Below, one piece after another: positions 1 to 7,623 of a DNA stretch of 47,739 bases. Within the stretch, counting starts at the first letter, position 1, and each line of letters opens with the position of its first letter. The DNA comes from Nitrospiraceae bacterium (GTDB lineage: Bacteria > Nitrospirota > Nitrospiria > Nitrospirales > Nitrospiraceae), in contig OMJA01000058.1 of assembly GCA_900299245.1 (NCBI GenBank), positions 1 through 47,739 of the forward strand, in the 5' to 3' direction. The notes beneath the pieces are model-generated. The model worked only from the letters and a program-made list of their open reading frames with translations. It did no database searches and was not told the origin of the DNA. A program made the position numbers and the translations under genes.

Positions 1-1128
1 CAGTTTGGCGCGATACCGGCGGATTTGCGGCACCGTACAGACACAGGGCCGCGACCGGTCGCCATAATATCCGCAGGGACAGGGATTCATGGCGGCGATC
101 AACATGAAGCGGGCCGGATAGCGTATGGTTCCGCTGGCTCTCGTCAGCGTCACATGCCCGTCTTCCAGCGGTTGGCGAAGCCCCTCCAGCACGGGCCGTT
201 TGAACTCGGGCGATTCATCCAGAAACAATACGCCGTTATGCGCCAGCGAGACCTCGCCCGGTTTCGGAACGGCTCCGCCTCCGACTAAACCGGCATCGGA
301 GATACTGTGATGCGGAGCCCGGAAGGGCCGCACCATCAGCAAGGGACGATCCGGCGCCAGCAGTCCCGCGACACTATGCACGCGCGTCGTCTCAATGGCT
401 TCCTCCAGTTCCATGATCGGGAGAATCGACGGGAGCCGGCGCGCCAGCATTGTTTTTCCGGATCCCGGCGGCCCCACCATCAACAGATTGTGCCCACCGG
501 CTGCGGCCACTTCCAGCGCCCGCTTCGCGTGATCCTGTCCCCGCACATCGGCATAATCGTCATCATCCGCCGGCCGGAATGATTCAAGATGGTTGAGACT
601 CGACAGACAGGGAGTGAGTGCCAGGCTTCCTTTCAGGAATTCGACGGCTTCAGGCAACGTGTGGAGCGGATAGGCATGCACTCCATCCACCAGCGCCGCT
701 TCGGTTCCATTGGCGGCGGGCAAGAGCAAGTCGTAGCCTTTGCGACAGGCTAACCCGAACGATAAAGCGCCGGTGATGGACTTGATCCGGCCGTCCAGCG
801 ACAGTTCTCCCAACAGCACCCGCCGGTCCAGTGCCTCCTGCGGAATGACTTCTTCAGCAACGAGGATCCCGATAGCAATGGCCAGGTCGAGTCCGGAACC
901 TTCTTTCTTGATCCCGGCGGGAGCGAGATTGACGGTAATGCGTTTGGCGGGAAAATGAAAACCCGTGTTCTTCAGTGCGGCACGGACGCGATCGCGGCTT
1001 TCGCGGACGGTCGCATCCGGCAACCCCACCACGGAGAATTGCGGAAGCCCGCCGGAAATATCGACTTCAACGTCGACAAGATGCGCATCCAGCCCCACGA
1101 GCGCGGCGCTCGCGACCTTGGCCAGCAT
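1..1128 (-). CDS. YifB/ComM family Mg-chelatase-like AAA+ ATPase (3' end cut by window)
   Basis: This is the N-terminal 376 codons of a YifB/ComM protein; the C-terminus lies beyond the window edge. The family resembles magnesium-chelatase subunit I, and ComM is a hexameric helicase that drives branch migration during integration of transforming DNA. The N-terminus ([20 protein letters not shown]) is typical of the family, followed by the ChlI-like N-domain (about residues 20-140). The AAA+ core starts near residue 195 with Walker A GPPGSGKT at 219-226. The downstream segment has the FLDE Walker B and a conserved Cys-rich MNPCPCG stretch near residue 347. The ATG at 1128 is chosen because it gives the family N-terminus and sits about 29 nt after a strong minus-strand promoter. 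An ATG at 1138 is out of frame. The family is certain; a DNA-uptake role is inferred from homologues. Confidence 0.93.
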   Translation of the reverse strand, partial: MLAKVASAALVGLDAHLVDVEVDISGGLPQFSVVGLPDATVRESRDRVRAALKNTGFHFPAKRITVNLAPAGIKKEGSGLDLAIAIGILVAEEVIPQEALDRRVLLGELSLDGRIKSITGALSFGLACRKGYDLLLPAANGTEAALVDGVHAYPLHTLPEAVEFLKGSLALTPCLSSLNHLESFRPADDDDYADVRGQDHAKRALEVAAAGGHNLLMVGPPGSGKTMLARRLPSILPIMELEEAIETTRVHSVAGLLAPDRPLLMVRPFRAPHHSISDAGLVGGGAVPKPGEVSLAHNGVLFLDESPEFKRPVLEGLRQPLEDGHVTLTRASGTIRYPARFMLIAAMNPCPCGYYGDRSRPCVCTVPQIRRYRAKL

Positions 1129-1163
1129 GGAACGTCATACCTTTCTGTGCCCGACGGACGCGG

Positions 1164-1192
1164 ATTATAGAAATTCCACAATAGTGTTGCAA
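1164..1192 (-). promoter_or_regulatory. Sigma70-type promoter of the yifB/comM gene
   Basis: Reading the minus strand, TTGCAA (1192-1187), a 17-bp spacer and a perfect TATAAT (1169-1164) lie upstream of the yifB start at 1128. Predicted transcription starts near 1157. It is back to back with the plus-strand promoter at 1220-1249, so the two genes diverge from about 90 bp. The call rests on consensus match and spacing only. Confidence 0.65.
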
Positions 1193-1219
1193 GCGAAGGA
1201 TCAGGCATGCGTCACACCG

Positions 1220-1249
1220 TTGGTTGCCTGTTATGAATCACTGTATAAT
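1220..1249 (+). promoter_or_regulatory. Sigma70-type promoter of the exported-protein gene
   Basis: TTGGTT (1220-1225), an 18-bp spacer and a perfect TATAAT (1244-1249). Transcription would begin near 1256, one base before the ATG at 1257. The gene is therefore either leaderless from 1257 or translated from the in-frame ATG at 1317. The more upstream TTG start at 1224 lies inside the promoter and is unlikely. Confidence 0.55.
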
Positions 1250-1256
1250 GCCCCGC

Positions 1257-1907
1257 ATGCTTCGCTCACTTTGCCGTCCCCTTTCGTCGGTAGAACTCCG
1301 CGGATGCACCGGTGCTATGGTTCGTTCCGGAGCGGGTGCGCTCCTGTTCGGCCTGTGTGTCGAAACGGTTCTTGCCGGGCACGCTTGGGCCCACGCGACG
1401 CCCGGACCATTTTCGGTTCAAGTTCAACGATCCGCCAGAACCGCCTCGCCGTTCATCGGTTCGGCGATGGCCGTCCTGGCCACGTTGCAGGATGCAGGCG
1501 TGCTGCCGCCGGAAGGCACTCCGGAAGCGAATCACATCATCCGATTTGTCATTCAGTTTCAGTCGGTCTTCACGAAAAGCGAGAATGAGGAGGTCCGGAA
1601 CTTTGTCCGACGGGCATTGGCGCCCGAAGCCGGCGGCCGTGATGCAGAGGTCGCCGGAACATTCCGCACAACCGGCTGGACCGCAGACCTGTTGGAGCGG
1701 CTCTCCGATGAAGAATCGCGATACACACCGGAGCGTCTGCATCTGCTCGCGCCGGGTTTCGCGCCGTTCAATCTGTCGGTCGAGGAGTTTCACCGGTTCA
1801 TGCAGCTGGTGCGGGATGCCCGTCAGGCCTTTCGAGACCGCGGGCTTCAGTTTCGAGATATATTTTCATCACGAAGAAAGGAGATGCCCGGAGCCGGATC
1901 CAGTTAG
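1257..1907 (+). CDS. hypothetical exported protein
   Basis: I do not recognise this protein. From the ATG at 1257 it has 216 residues. An in-frame ATG at 1317 begins a cleaner signal peptide (MVRSGAGALLFGLCVETVLA, then an AHA-type cleavage site), so the true start may be 1317. The mature part looks helical and charged, with no cysteine pair, repeat or known catalytic motif. It ends in a basic tail. A TATAAT-containing promoter at 1220-1249 sits directly upstream, and the Lrp-type gene follows 52 bp after the stop, so the two may share a transcript. It is probably periplasmic; function unknown. Confidence 0.6.
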   Translation: MLRSLCRPLSSVELRGCTGAMVRSGAGALLFGLCVETVLAGHAWAHATPGPFSVQVQRSARTASPFIGSAMAVLATLQDAGVLPPEGTPEANHIIRFVIQFQSVFTKSENEEVRNFVRRALAPEAGGRDAEVAGTFRTTGWTADLLERLSDEESRYTPERLHLLAPGFAPFNLSVEEFHRFMQLVRDARQAFRDRGLQFRDIFSSRRKEMPGAGSS

Positions 1908-1959
1908 TGTCCGATGAGGTATTTCAGATGCGTCAATGCAACACACGAAGGAGGCAGTC

Positions 1960-2196
1960 ATGGCAACACGCGCGTACATCCTGATTAAGGTCAAAGCGGG
2001 CAAGACCAAGGACGTCGTTCAGGCGCTCAAGAAGATTACCGGTGTCGAGCAAGCCCATTCCTGTTTCGGTCGGCCGGATATTTTCGTCTTCATCAGCGTA
2101 CAGGATGAGCGCATGCTCTCCGACGTCGTGATTACGAAAGTGCATGCCATCGAAGGGGTCGAGGAAACCGACACCCATATCGTCGCGGATGCCTAA
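1960..2196 (+). CDS. Lrp/AsnC ligand-binding (RAM) domain protein without a DNA-binding domain
   Basis: A 78-residue protein consisting only of the C-terminal effector-binding (RAM) half of Lrp/AsnC regulators, with no N-terminal helix-turn-helix. The sequence shows the beta-alpha-beta-beta-alpha-beta pattern: AYILIKVKAGKTKDVVQAL, then GVEQAHSCFGRPDIFVFI, and a second half ending in the GVEETDTHIV strand. The start at 1960 is set by a strong AAGGAGG about 6 nt upstream; an upstream in-frame ATG at 1936 lacks this. Stand-alone RAM proteins assemble as dimers or higher oligomers and bind small ligands such as amino acids. The ligand and partner here are unknown. Family confident, role inferred. 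Confidence 0.85.
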   Translation: MATRAYILIKVKAGKTKDVVQALKKITGVEQAHSCFGRPDIFVFISVQDERMLSDVVITKVHAIEGVEETDTHIVADA

Positions 2197-2257
2197 ACCC
2201 GGGCCTGAAACATCGGGAAGACGGGAGAGATTGCGGCGGCAGTACCAGACAGACGGC

Positions 2258-3244
2258 TTATATCTCCATCGGGAGTGTCACGGTCCTGCCGCCGTTCTCG
2301 GCTGAACGGTAACAGGCTTCGGCGATTTCCACAGCCCGGCAGCCGTCCTCCCCGGTAATCGGCATGGGACTGTTCTGCTGCAACGCATGGAGAAACTCCT
2401 GCAACGTGGTCAGCACGGTCAGGCTCTGCGGCATCGACTGTTCTTCGATGCGTGAGGCGCTGTCTGTCATGAGCAGATACCGGTTTGTCCAATCCGCTGT
2501 GAGTGTTCCGTTTGACCCGATCCATTCCGCCCGCCCTACCCGTGCAGCTTCCACCCGCGCCACCTCGATCTTGCAGTCGATTCCACTCATCGTCCGGAGA
2601 TGGATCGTCGCGGATGTCTCCGGATGCTCCGGCGGCAGTCGATCCAGGAGGCATTCCACGGTGTGAATGTCCTCTCCGGAGAGCACGCGGACAAGATCCA
2701 GCAGATGCACGCCGAACTCCAGAAGCGCGCCCCGCCGCCCGTACCCGTCGGCATGGTCCGCGCTCCGTCCCTTCGTCTCGATCCGGCTTGTCAGCTCCAG
2801 CCGCCGAACCTCGCCGATTCGTGGACGGGATGCCTGCAGGGCTCGGATCGTTTCGTCGTACCGGAGAGTGTGGGCCGTCATCAGCGGCACGCCTGCCCGT
2901 GCCGCTGCGTCGACCATCATGCGCGCGTCGCGATAATTCGTCGCCAGGGGCTTTTCAATGAGCAACGGCTTCCGCGCCTCGACCGCTGCGAAGCACAGAT
3001 CTTTATGGAGTACCGGCGGGACGACCAGAATGATGGCATCCACACGGGGATCCGCGATCAGTTGCTCAGGCCGGCCGTACAGCTCGACGCCCTCACTTCC
3101 GGGAATATCCAGTTCACGATCCGGATGCTGCCGGCAGACCGCGCGTAATCGGGCATTCGCAATGTCCTGAATCACGTGGCGGGCATAGCGGATGCCGTGA
3201 CGCCCGGCTCCGATGAGGCCCAACCCGATCTCAGACGATGCCAT
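2258..3244 (-). CDS. Gfo/Idh/MocA family NAD(P)-dependent oxidoreductase
   Basis: A 328-residue oxidoreductase. The N-terminal Rossmann fold shows GLIGAGRHG at about residues 9-17, and the family EKP motif appears as LLIEKPLATN near residue 95. The C-terminal alpha/beta domain (about 125-325) is the usual dimerisation and substrate-binding half. Relatives oxidise or reduce sugars, inositols or other cyclic alcohols; the substrate here cannot be read from sequence. The ATG at 3244 is preceded by AAGAGGAG at good spacing, so it is preferred over an in-frame GTG at 3250. It converges with the Lrp-like gene (61-bp gap) and diverges from the hydrolase gene at 3408. Confidence 0.88.
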   Translation of the reverse strand: MASSEIGLGLIGAGRHGIRYARHVIQDIANARLRAVCRQHPDRELDIPGSEGVELYGRPEQLIADPRVDAIILVVPPVLHKDLCFAAVEARKPLLIEKPLATNYRDARMMVDAAARAGVPLMTAHTLRYDETIRALQASRPRIGEVRRLELTSRIETKGRSADHADGYGRRGALLEFGVHLLDLVRVLSGEDIHTVECLLDRLPPEHPETSATIHLRTMSGIDCKIEVARVEAARVGRAEWIGSNGTLTADWTNRYLLMTDSASRIEEQSMPQSLTVLTTLQEFLHALQQNSPMPITGEDGCRAVEIAEACYRSAENGGRTVTLPMEI

Positions 3245-3315
3245 ACACACTCCTCTTGCACGGCACTGTAGACAGGAAGTCCCCGCGGGTCAATGAGACG
3301 GGGCCCGCCGCTCCG

Positions 3316-3345
3316 TTGACATTCCCGCAAACGGTTCCCTATAGT
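3316..3345 (+). promoter_or_regulatory. Sigma70-type promoter of the dienelactone-hydrolase-like gene
   Basis: A perfect -35 TTGACA (3316-3321), an 18-bp spacer and -10 TATAGT (3340-3345, 5/6 match). Transcription is expected near 3352, giving a leader of about 56 nt to the ATG at 3408. This is one of the best consensus promoters in the window. Confidence 0.65.
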
Positions 3346-3407
3346 CTGGTCACCGGTCGTTTTGAGACCGGCTGTCTGAAATACGCGCCGGGAAAGGGTT
3401 GAGCAGC

Positions 3408-4217
3408 ATGACCACGACAACCGCCACGCATAAGGCCCCGTTTTCCTTGGATCAGATCGGGACAGGAATCGCCCGGTTCCCGAGCGGTGTGCCCATTCCG
3501 ACCCATAGCGATGCCATGGTCGATCCCTATATCAAGACACGCCAGCCGAAAGAAGTGCAGGTCGAGACTATTCTGTTCTGGCCTCAGACAAAGGCCCTCT
3601 ACCCGAGTCTCGTTCTGCTGCACGATCGCTGGGGCCTGACCGGGCAAATCAAAGACCTCGGTGCCCGTCTGGCCTGTGAAGGGTATGTCGTCATTATTCC
3701 CAACCTGTATGGACGGATTGGCGGCATGGTCACCGCCAACGATGAAGTCGGCGCCGCGTTGATGGCCAAAATCGACGACTCGCTGGCGATTCGGGACATC
3801 AACTCCTGTTGCGAATATCTCAATACAAAAGATTTCACCAAACGGAATATTCACGGCGTCGTCGGGTATGGCATGGGAGCCTCGCTGGCGCTCCGGTTTG
3901 CCGCTCAGCGGAAGCGGTTGCGCGCGACCGTGGCCTACTACGGGAAGATGTTTCAGCCCCGGGAACTGATGAAAGACGTGATGGCCCCGATTCTCTATCA
4001 TCAAGCCGGACGGGATACCTGGGCGACCGCAGACGATGCCGAGCAGTTGCGCGCCGCCGCCGCTGAATACGGCAAGAAGGTCGAAGTGGTCACCTATCCC
4101 GATGCGCCGCATGCTTTCTGCAACGACATGAAAACCGACTCCTATCGCCCGGATCTCACCGCCCAGGCTTGGGAGCGATCGGCGGTGTTTCTTAAATCCT
4201 GCTTTCAAGGAACCTGA
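3408..4217 (+). CDS. Dienelactone hydrolase family alpha/beta protein with the nucleophile replaced by glycine
   Basis: A 269-residue alpha/beta-hydrolase of the dienelactone hydrolase (DLH) family. The oxyanion-side motif LLHDRWGLTGQIKDLGARLA and the following VVIIPNLYGR strand are typical. The nucleophile elbow should read G-x-C-x-G but reads G-Y-G-M-G, so position 155 (codon GGC at 3870-3872) is glycine. The acid (the Asp in HQAGRDTW) and the histidine (DAPHAFCND) of the triad remain. The protein may therefore be non-hydrolytic, or use another residue. Start ATG 3408 follows AAAGGG and a strong promoter; an in-frame TTG at 3399 is less likely. It stands alone, with the next gene 43 bp downstream. 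Family sure, activity doubtful. Confidence 0.87.
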   Translation: MTTTTATHKAPFSLDQIGTGIARFPSGVPIPTHSDAMVDPYIKTRQPKEVQVETILFWPQTKALYPSLVLLHDRWGLTGQIKDLGARLACEGYVVIIPNLYGRIGGMVTANDEVGAALMAKIDDSLAIRDINSCCEYLNTKDFTKRNIHGVVGYGMGASLALRFAAQRKRLRATVAYYGKMFQPRELMKDVMAPILYHQAGRDTWATADDAEQLRAAAAEYGKKVEVVTYPDAPHAFCNDMKTDSYRPDLTAQAWERSAVFLKSCFQGT

Positions 4218-4260
4218 TTTGTATCACCGCCGGCAGATTCTCCACCCATTTTTCTGAACT

Positions 4261-5193
4261 ATGCGCTTTTCAACACGTCTGACTGTCGCCGTCATTGCTC
4301 TCCTGAATGTGATTCCGGTTTCCGGCCATTCTGCGGGCCTTTCATCCGCCGGCGCAGCGGAGTCCCAGACGGGACCTGTTGATTTCGCCCCTGTATTACA
4401 GAAACACGGGGAGCAACTCGGCGCAGTGGCCGGCGATGCCCAGGCCGTGGGGTTGTTCGTCGCCCATATCGGTCCCGCGCTGGGATTGCACGACGTCGCC
4501 AGCACGCTGGCAGCCAAAAACATTCCCGCAAAAGTCTCCAAAGAACTGGGCATCCAGGAACTGACGGTATCGGCCCAGCGGCTGGTGGCTGCATTGTCCG
4601 CGTGGCAGGCGGCCGATCGTGTTCTCCATTCCCTGAGCGAGCCGGGGAGTCCGGTCGCCGCTCCTCCGGCAACATCGGTGACCTGGATCCAGACATCGGT
4701 GCCGCTCCCTGCTCTCGCTCACATGACGAAAGAGCTGACGCAACCGGCTGAGTCAAAGCCTGATGCCGCCGTAATCGATCGCGTGCCGCTTGCCCTGTCC
4801 GCCGGACGTCTTGCGCTCGACGCCCAACAGCGGGCAATCGCGGAATGGTGGCAACTCAAGAGCTGGAGAGACCGGGTACGCACGGTGCGCGGACGCAACA
4901 AGGTCTGCGGAACTTGGCAATGGATCATCCACAATCATCAGCAACACCATCAGGAACAGAAGCTCTCGTTACTTTTCCCTCCGCCTGGGCCTGAGTATCC
5001 CCTGCCCCCCGGTCTGGTCGAAACTGTTGTGCTTGGAGAAAACGTGTATCTCCGATGGGAAAGCAACGGCCAGGTCCAGGAAGACAGCCTGCAATTCACC
5101 AAGGAAGGGAGAGGCCTGGAAGGCACCTTCGTGAACTCTCAAGGCGGATGGGGATCGATCAGCGGCAAACGGACCAGCGACTGCAAGCCGTAA
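4261..5193 (+). CDS. hypothetical exported protein
   Basis: A 310-residue protein that I do not recognise. An N-terminal signal peptide (MRFSTRLTVAVIALLNVIPV, cleavage near residue 25) is followed by an Ala/Pro-rich helical region to about residue 215. A C-terminal domain follows, with a predicted beta pattern (CGTWQW, then VVLGENVYLRWESNGQ, then GLEGTFVNSQGGWGSISGKR). It contains two cysteines, one at its start and one four residues from the end, that could form a disulphide. The C-terminal part resembles small lipocalin-like or extracellular beta domains in pattern only. No convincing Shine-Dalgarno precedes the ATG. It follows the hydrolase gene by 43 bp and converges on the DUF423 gene. 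Confidence 0.65.
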   Translation: MRFSTRLTVAVIALLNVIPVSGHSAGLSSAGAAESQTGPVDFAPVLQKHGEQLGAVAGDAQAVGLFVAHIGPALGLHDVASTLAAKNIPAKVSKELGIQELTVSAQRLVAALSAWQAADRVLHSLSEPGSPVAAPPATSVTWIQTSVPLPALAHMTKELTQPAESKPDAAVIDRVPLALSAGRLALDAQQRAIAEWWQLKSWRDRVRTVRGRNKVCGTWQWIIHNHQQHHQEQKLSLLFPPPGPEYPLPPGLVETVVLGENVYLRWESNGQVQEDSLQFTKEGRGLEGTFVNSQGGWGSISGKRTSDCKP

Positions 5194-5209
5194 TCAGCCG
5201 GCCGGGTAT

Positions 5210-5614
5210 TTATTCGACTCCACGTGAGACCGTCTCCCGCCAGATCGACCAGCCGAACAGAATCCAGCCTGCGATAAACGCCAGGCCTCCGACCGGCGTG
5301 ACAGCCCCGAGCCAGCGGATTCCGAGCAGCGAAACCCCATAAAGACTCCCGCAAAACAAGAGCACCCCGGCGGCGAAACACCAGCCGGCCCGCGCCGTTT
5401 GGGGACGGTCGAAAATCCGGCCGGCCAATCCCGCCGCGATGATCCCCAATGCGTGATACATCTGATACCGGGCGGCGGTCTCAAAGACCGTCAGCATCGG
5501 TGGGTCCAATACGGACTTCAGCATATGAGCGCCGAACGCGCCCGCTGCCACGGCCAGCGAAGCCAACAGGCATCCGATTCCGATGAGCATTTGGCAGGAT
5601 CTGCGTGACTGCAT
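5210..5614 (-). CDS. DUF423 family small integral membrane protein
   Basis: A 134-residue membrane protein with four hydrophobic helices. The family signature is clear: GAFGAHMLKSVLDPPMLTVFETAARYQMYHALGI (about residues 24-57), and in the C-terminal half LFCGSLYGVSLLGIRWLGAVTPVGGLAFIAGW. The YgdD/DUF423 family sits in the inner membrane and has no established function. The ATG at 5614 gives the normal family length; an open frame continues upstream to 5833 but has no family match. It converges with the exported-protein gene (16-bp gap) and diverges from the zinc-ribbon membrane gene at 5690. Confidence 0.87.
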   Translation of the reverse strand: MQSRRSCQMLIGIGCLLASLAVAAGAFGAHMLKSVLDPPMLTVFETAARYQMYHALGIIAAGLAGRIFDRPQTARAGWCFAAGVLLFCGSLYGVSLLGIRWLGAVTPVGGLAFIAGWILFGWSIWRETVSRGVE

Positions 5615-5689
5615 TGAGGTCTCGCGGTATGGTGTGTGGCAGACAGACGCCGTTCGAGCCCATTCTAGCAGACTCCCAGGTGTTGCAAC

Positions 5690-6250
5690 ATGCCGATTGA
5701 ATGTCCGCGTTGCCTCCAGATGAACGCCGATTCGTCGTTGTCGTGTGATTGCGGGCACGACCTCACGACCATCGTTCGCCGCCGTTTGACTCAGCGCCCT
5801 GACGCGCCGAAAACCAGGCCGGTCGGAAATCATGCGCTCGAAAAACCGTTGACCTACTGGCAGTTTTCGATCGGTGTGGCGATTGTGGGGTTGCTGCTCA
5901 TGACGGGCGAGGGACTGAGGCTCAAGCTGGACCTGGGATCCCGCGCGACCTCCCGTCTGATCGTCGATAGTATGCTGATCGGGCTCACCGATTTGGCCGG
6001 GGCTTTGGCAGTGGGAGCGTTGGCGTGGATGATCGTCTGGGTAGCGCTCTCGTATGATGAAGGCCGTTTTCGGCCCTGTCCGAAGCGCACGACTCTGGGC
6101 GCCACTATCAGCGCAGCGTTACTCATCTTCCTCGGCCGTTTGACACCGCCGGACGTCATCGGCCACTATTTTGTTCAGGGCCTCCTGTTTCTCGCCGTCG
6201 GCATTCCGGCATACCTGGCCGGGTCACGCCATTGGCTGGGAAAGTGGTAA
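5690..6250 (+). CDS. hypothetical membrane protein with N-terminal zinc-ribbon
   Basis: A 186-residue protein. The N-terminus carries four cysteines (C5-x2-C8 and C19-x-C21, followed by a GHDL turn), which fits a small cytoplasmic zinc ribbon. A basic linker (about 28-50) leads to four hydrophobic segments, near residues 58-75, 95-125, 140-155 and 160-180. The short loop between segments is charged. I do not recognise the family; zinc-ribbon plus membrane helices is a common arrangement for proteins of unknown role. The ATG at 5690 is preceded by CAGGTG at about 7 nt. No operon partner is evident. Confidence 0.7.
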   Translation: MPIECPRCLQMNADSSLSCDCGHDLTTIVRRRLTQRPDAPKTRPVGNHALEKPLTYWQFSIGVAIVGLLLMTGEGLRLKLDLGSRATSRLIVDSMLIGLTDLAGALAVGALAWMIVWVALSYDEGRFRPCPKRTTLGATISAALLIFLGRLTPPDVIGHYFVQGLLFLAVGIPAYLAGSRHWLGKW

Positions 6251-6311
6251 CCGCGTTCTATAGAATGTTCTCCGGCTGCCGCCTGATCCCGTCTTCCGGT
6301 TTCGCAATCGC

Positions 6312-6692
6312 CTAGTCACAAACTCCATCGAGCATTGGATCGCAGACGAGCGCCCCGATTGTCGGCGGACGCATGTAGGCGGACGAAGGATCTTGCGAAC
6401 CGAGCACACCCTTGATAGGCGGGCCTCCCGGCATTCCCGGCAAGCCCCGTCCGGCAGAACCTAATGTGCCGGGTTTAGAGGAGCTGGGTATGGTTCCGGT
6501 CCCTTGCACCAGTGAAGGCGAGGAAACAGGCGCCGCAGATACGGTTCCGGTTCCACCGGCAGGATCAAGCCCGCTTTGCAGACTGGACGAAGAGGGATTC
6601 TGCGGATTTGCCGGTGTCGGGTTGGTTTGCGCCGGCGCAAAAGAGACGCAGACAGTCGAGATGAGCAGGGTCAACAGAACGACTCGGGGCAT
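6312..6692 (-). CDS. hypothetical exported Pro/Gly/Ser-rich protein
   Basis: A 126-residue protein with a signal peptide (MPRVVLLTLLISTVCVSFAPA, cleavage near residue 22). The mature region is of low complexity, rich in Pro, Ser and Gly, and probably disordered. It ends in a short segment with two cysteines (ALVCDPMLDGVCD) that could form a disulphide. The ATG at 6692 has AAGGA 7-8 nt upstream; the frame is open further upstream, but that stretch looks non-coding. It lies just downstream of the tRNA-Leu gene on the same strand. Function unknown. Confidence 0.6.
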   Translation of the reverse strand: MPRVVLLTLLISTVCVSFAPAQTNPTPANPQNPSSSSLQSGLDPAGGTGTVSAAPVSSPSLVQGTGTIPSSSKPGTLGSAGRGLPGMPGGPPIKGVLGSQDPSSAYMRPPTIGALVCDPMLDGVCD

Positions 6693-6754
6693 CGAATCAT
6701 CCTTATCCAGTGCAGTTTCGCGGAATAGTCGTGCACGCGGAACTGCGGAACACA

Positions 6755-6841
6755 TGGTGCGCGAGGCGGGAATTGAACCCGCACGCCATCGCTGACCCAG
6801 GATTTTAAGTCCTGTGCGTCTGCCGATTCCGCCACTCGCGC
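6755..6841 (-). tRNA. tRNA-Leu (anticodon UAA)
   Basis: A complete 87-nt class II tRNA including an encoded CCA end. The acceptor stem pairs GCGCGAG (6841-6835) with CTCGCGC (6765-6759), followed by discriminator A and CCA (6757-6755). The anticodon stem CAGGA/TCCTG encloses loop CTTAAAA, with anticodon TAA at positions 34-36, so it reads UUA and UUG leucine codons. A long variable arm and a T arm with GGTTCAATTCC are present. All leucine class II features fit. Confidence 0.96.
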
Positions 6842-6945
6842 ATGCGGCGCAGTGTAGCGGGAAAGTCGATCGACCCGCAACACTTTCCGCTGCTCAGGAT
6901 CTCGCCGCGATCCGCTGGATGGCGTGAAGTCATGAGAACGTGCGG

Positions 6946-6986
6946 GCGGGGCTGAGTGGGAGTCCGAAACTCCCGCTCACCCCCGC
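6946..6986. other. Strong intergenic hairpin downstream of the ytxH-type gene
   Basis: A long inverted repeat. The inner stem TGAGTGGGAGT (6953-6963) pairs with ACTCCCGCTCA (6969-6979) around loop CCGAA, with one G-U pair. A second stem GCGGGG/CCCCGC (6946-6951 with 6981-6986) extends it after a single C-C mismatch. It lies 28 bp past the ytxH-type stop. Neither strand has a U tract after the stem, so it is not a classical intrinsic terminator. It could protect the 3' end or act in Rho-dependent termination. Confidence 0.5.
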
Positions 6987-7014
6987 TTCAACGGCAACTG
7001 TGTCACGAACAACG

Positions 7015-7275
7015 TTACGCCGCCTCAATCGAAGGCCGTGTCTCACGGGGCTGCGCCAACTGTTTGCCGCGATTCATTACTTCCTGGACGCCGGATTGAA
7101 TGCTGCGACCCAGCCGCGTTGCCTGCACCTGAGCCTTTTTCGCATAACGTCCGATATCCCGACGCGTTTCCGCTCCGGCTTTCGGCGCAAACAGAATTCC
7201 CAGTCCGGCTCCGATCACGGCTCCACCCGCGATCATCGCGGCCACCTTGGCTGCCTGCTTTCCCTGTTCCGACAT
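7015..7275 (-). CDS. YtxH domain-containing small protein
   Basis: An 86-residue protein. The N-terminal half holds the YtxH signature: a Gly/Ala-rich hydrophobic segment (AAMIAGGAVIGAGLGILFAPKAG, about residues 12-34) followed by ETRRDIGRYAKKAQ. The rest is an amphipathic, basic helical tail. Family members are small membrane-associated proteins induced by stress in several bacteria; their mechanism is not settled. Start ATG 7275 is set by GGGAGG 6 nt upstream; the longer frame to 7398 has no support. It is divergent from lgt with a 348-bp gap. Confidence 0.85.
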   Translation of the reverse strand: MSEQGKQAAKVAAMIAGGAVIGAGLGILFAPKAGAETRRDIGRYAKKAQVQATRLGRSIQSGVQEVMNRGKQLAQPRETRPSIEAA

Positions 7276-7623
7276 CGCATGCCTCCCGGTTATGGTGACG
7301 ATTTGCGGAGGGTCTGTTGTCTGCCCTCCTGGAGACGGAGTACAGCAGATACTGTGCCAGGTCATTTTCCGGTGAATTTCGCATGAATCTCTTCTCACGG
7401 CTCTACGATGCTTAGGACCGTCTCATGAACGGTGCCGTTTTCTCTACAGTCGGTCACACACTCGTTTCACAAATCTCACACATTCGGAACGAATCCTGAA
7501 ACGCGGCACCAGGAGTGGTTTTGCAACTGTGATGCGCAGTCCAGCCATGGTGTGATCGGCTTGCTTTGATGAGGCGGCTTCCCTATGATCCCGATCATCA
7601 GATCATTAGGTCTTGGAGGTTCC
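7276..7623. other. 348-bp divergent intergenic region, ytxH-type gene / lgt
   Basis: No convincing gene. It must contain the promoters of the two divergent genes. On the lgt side a plausible -10 TATGAT at 7584-7589 is seen. The central part (about 7440-7520) is somewhat AT-richer, with repeated CACA/TCACAC words but no clear inverted repeat. Nothing else recognised. Confidence 0.5.
7561..7589 (+). promoter_or_regulatory. Putative lgt promoter
   Basis: TTGCTT (7561-7566, weak -35), a 17-bp spacer and TATGAT (7584-7589, 5/6 match). Transcription would start near 7596, about 28 nt before the ATG at 7624. This excludes the in-frame ATG at 7585, which overlaps the -10 box, as the main start. Confidence 0.4.

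Noticed and set aside
5615-5833. Upstream extension of the DUF423 gene
   Set aside because: The extra residues are hydrophilic and unlike the family, and they overlap the divergent gene at 5690. ATG 5614 gives the right length.
6946-6986. Intrinsic terminator downstream of the YtxH-type gene
   Set aside because: The stem is strong, but no U tract follows on either strand, so I list it only as a hairpin.
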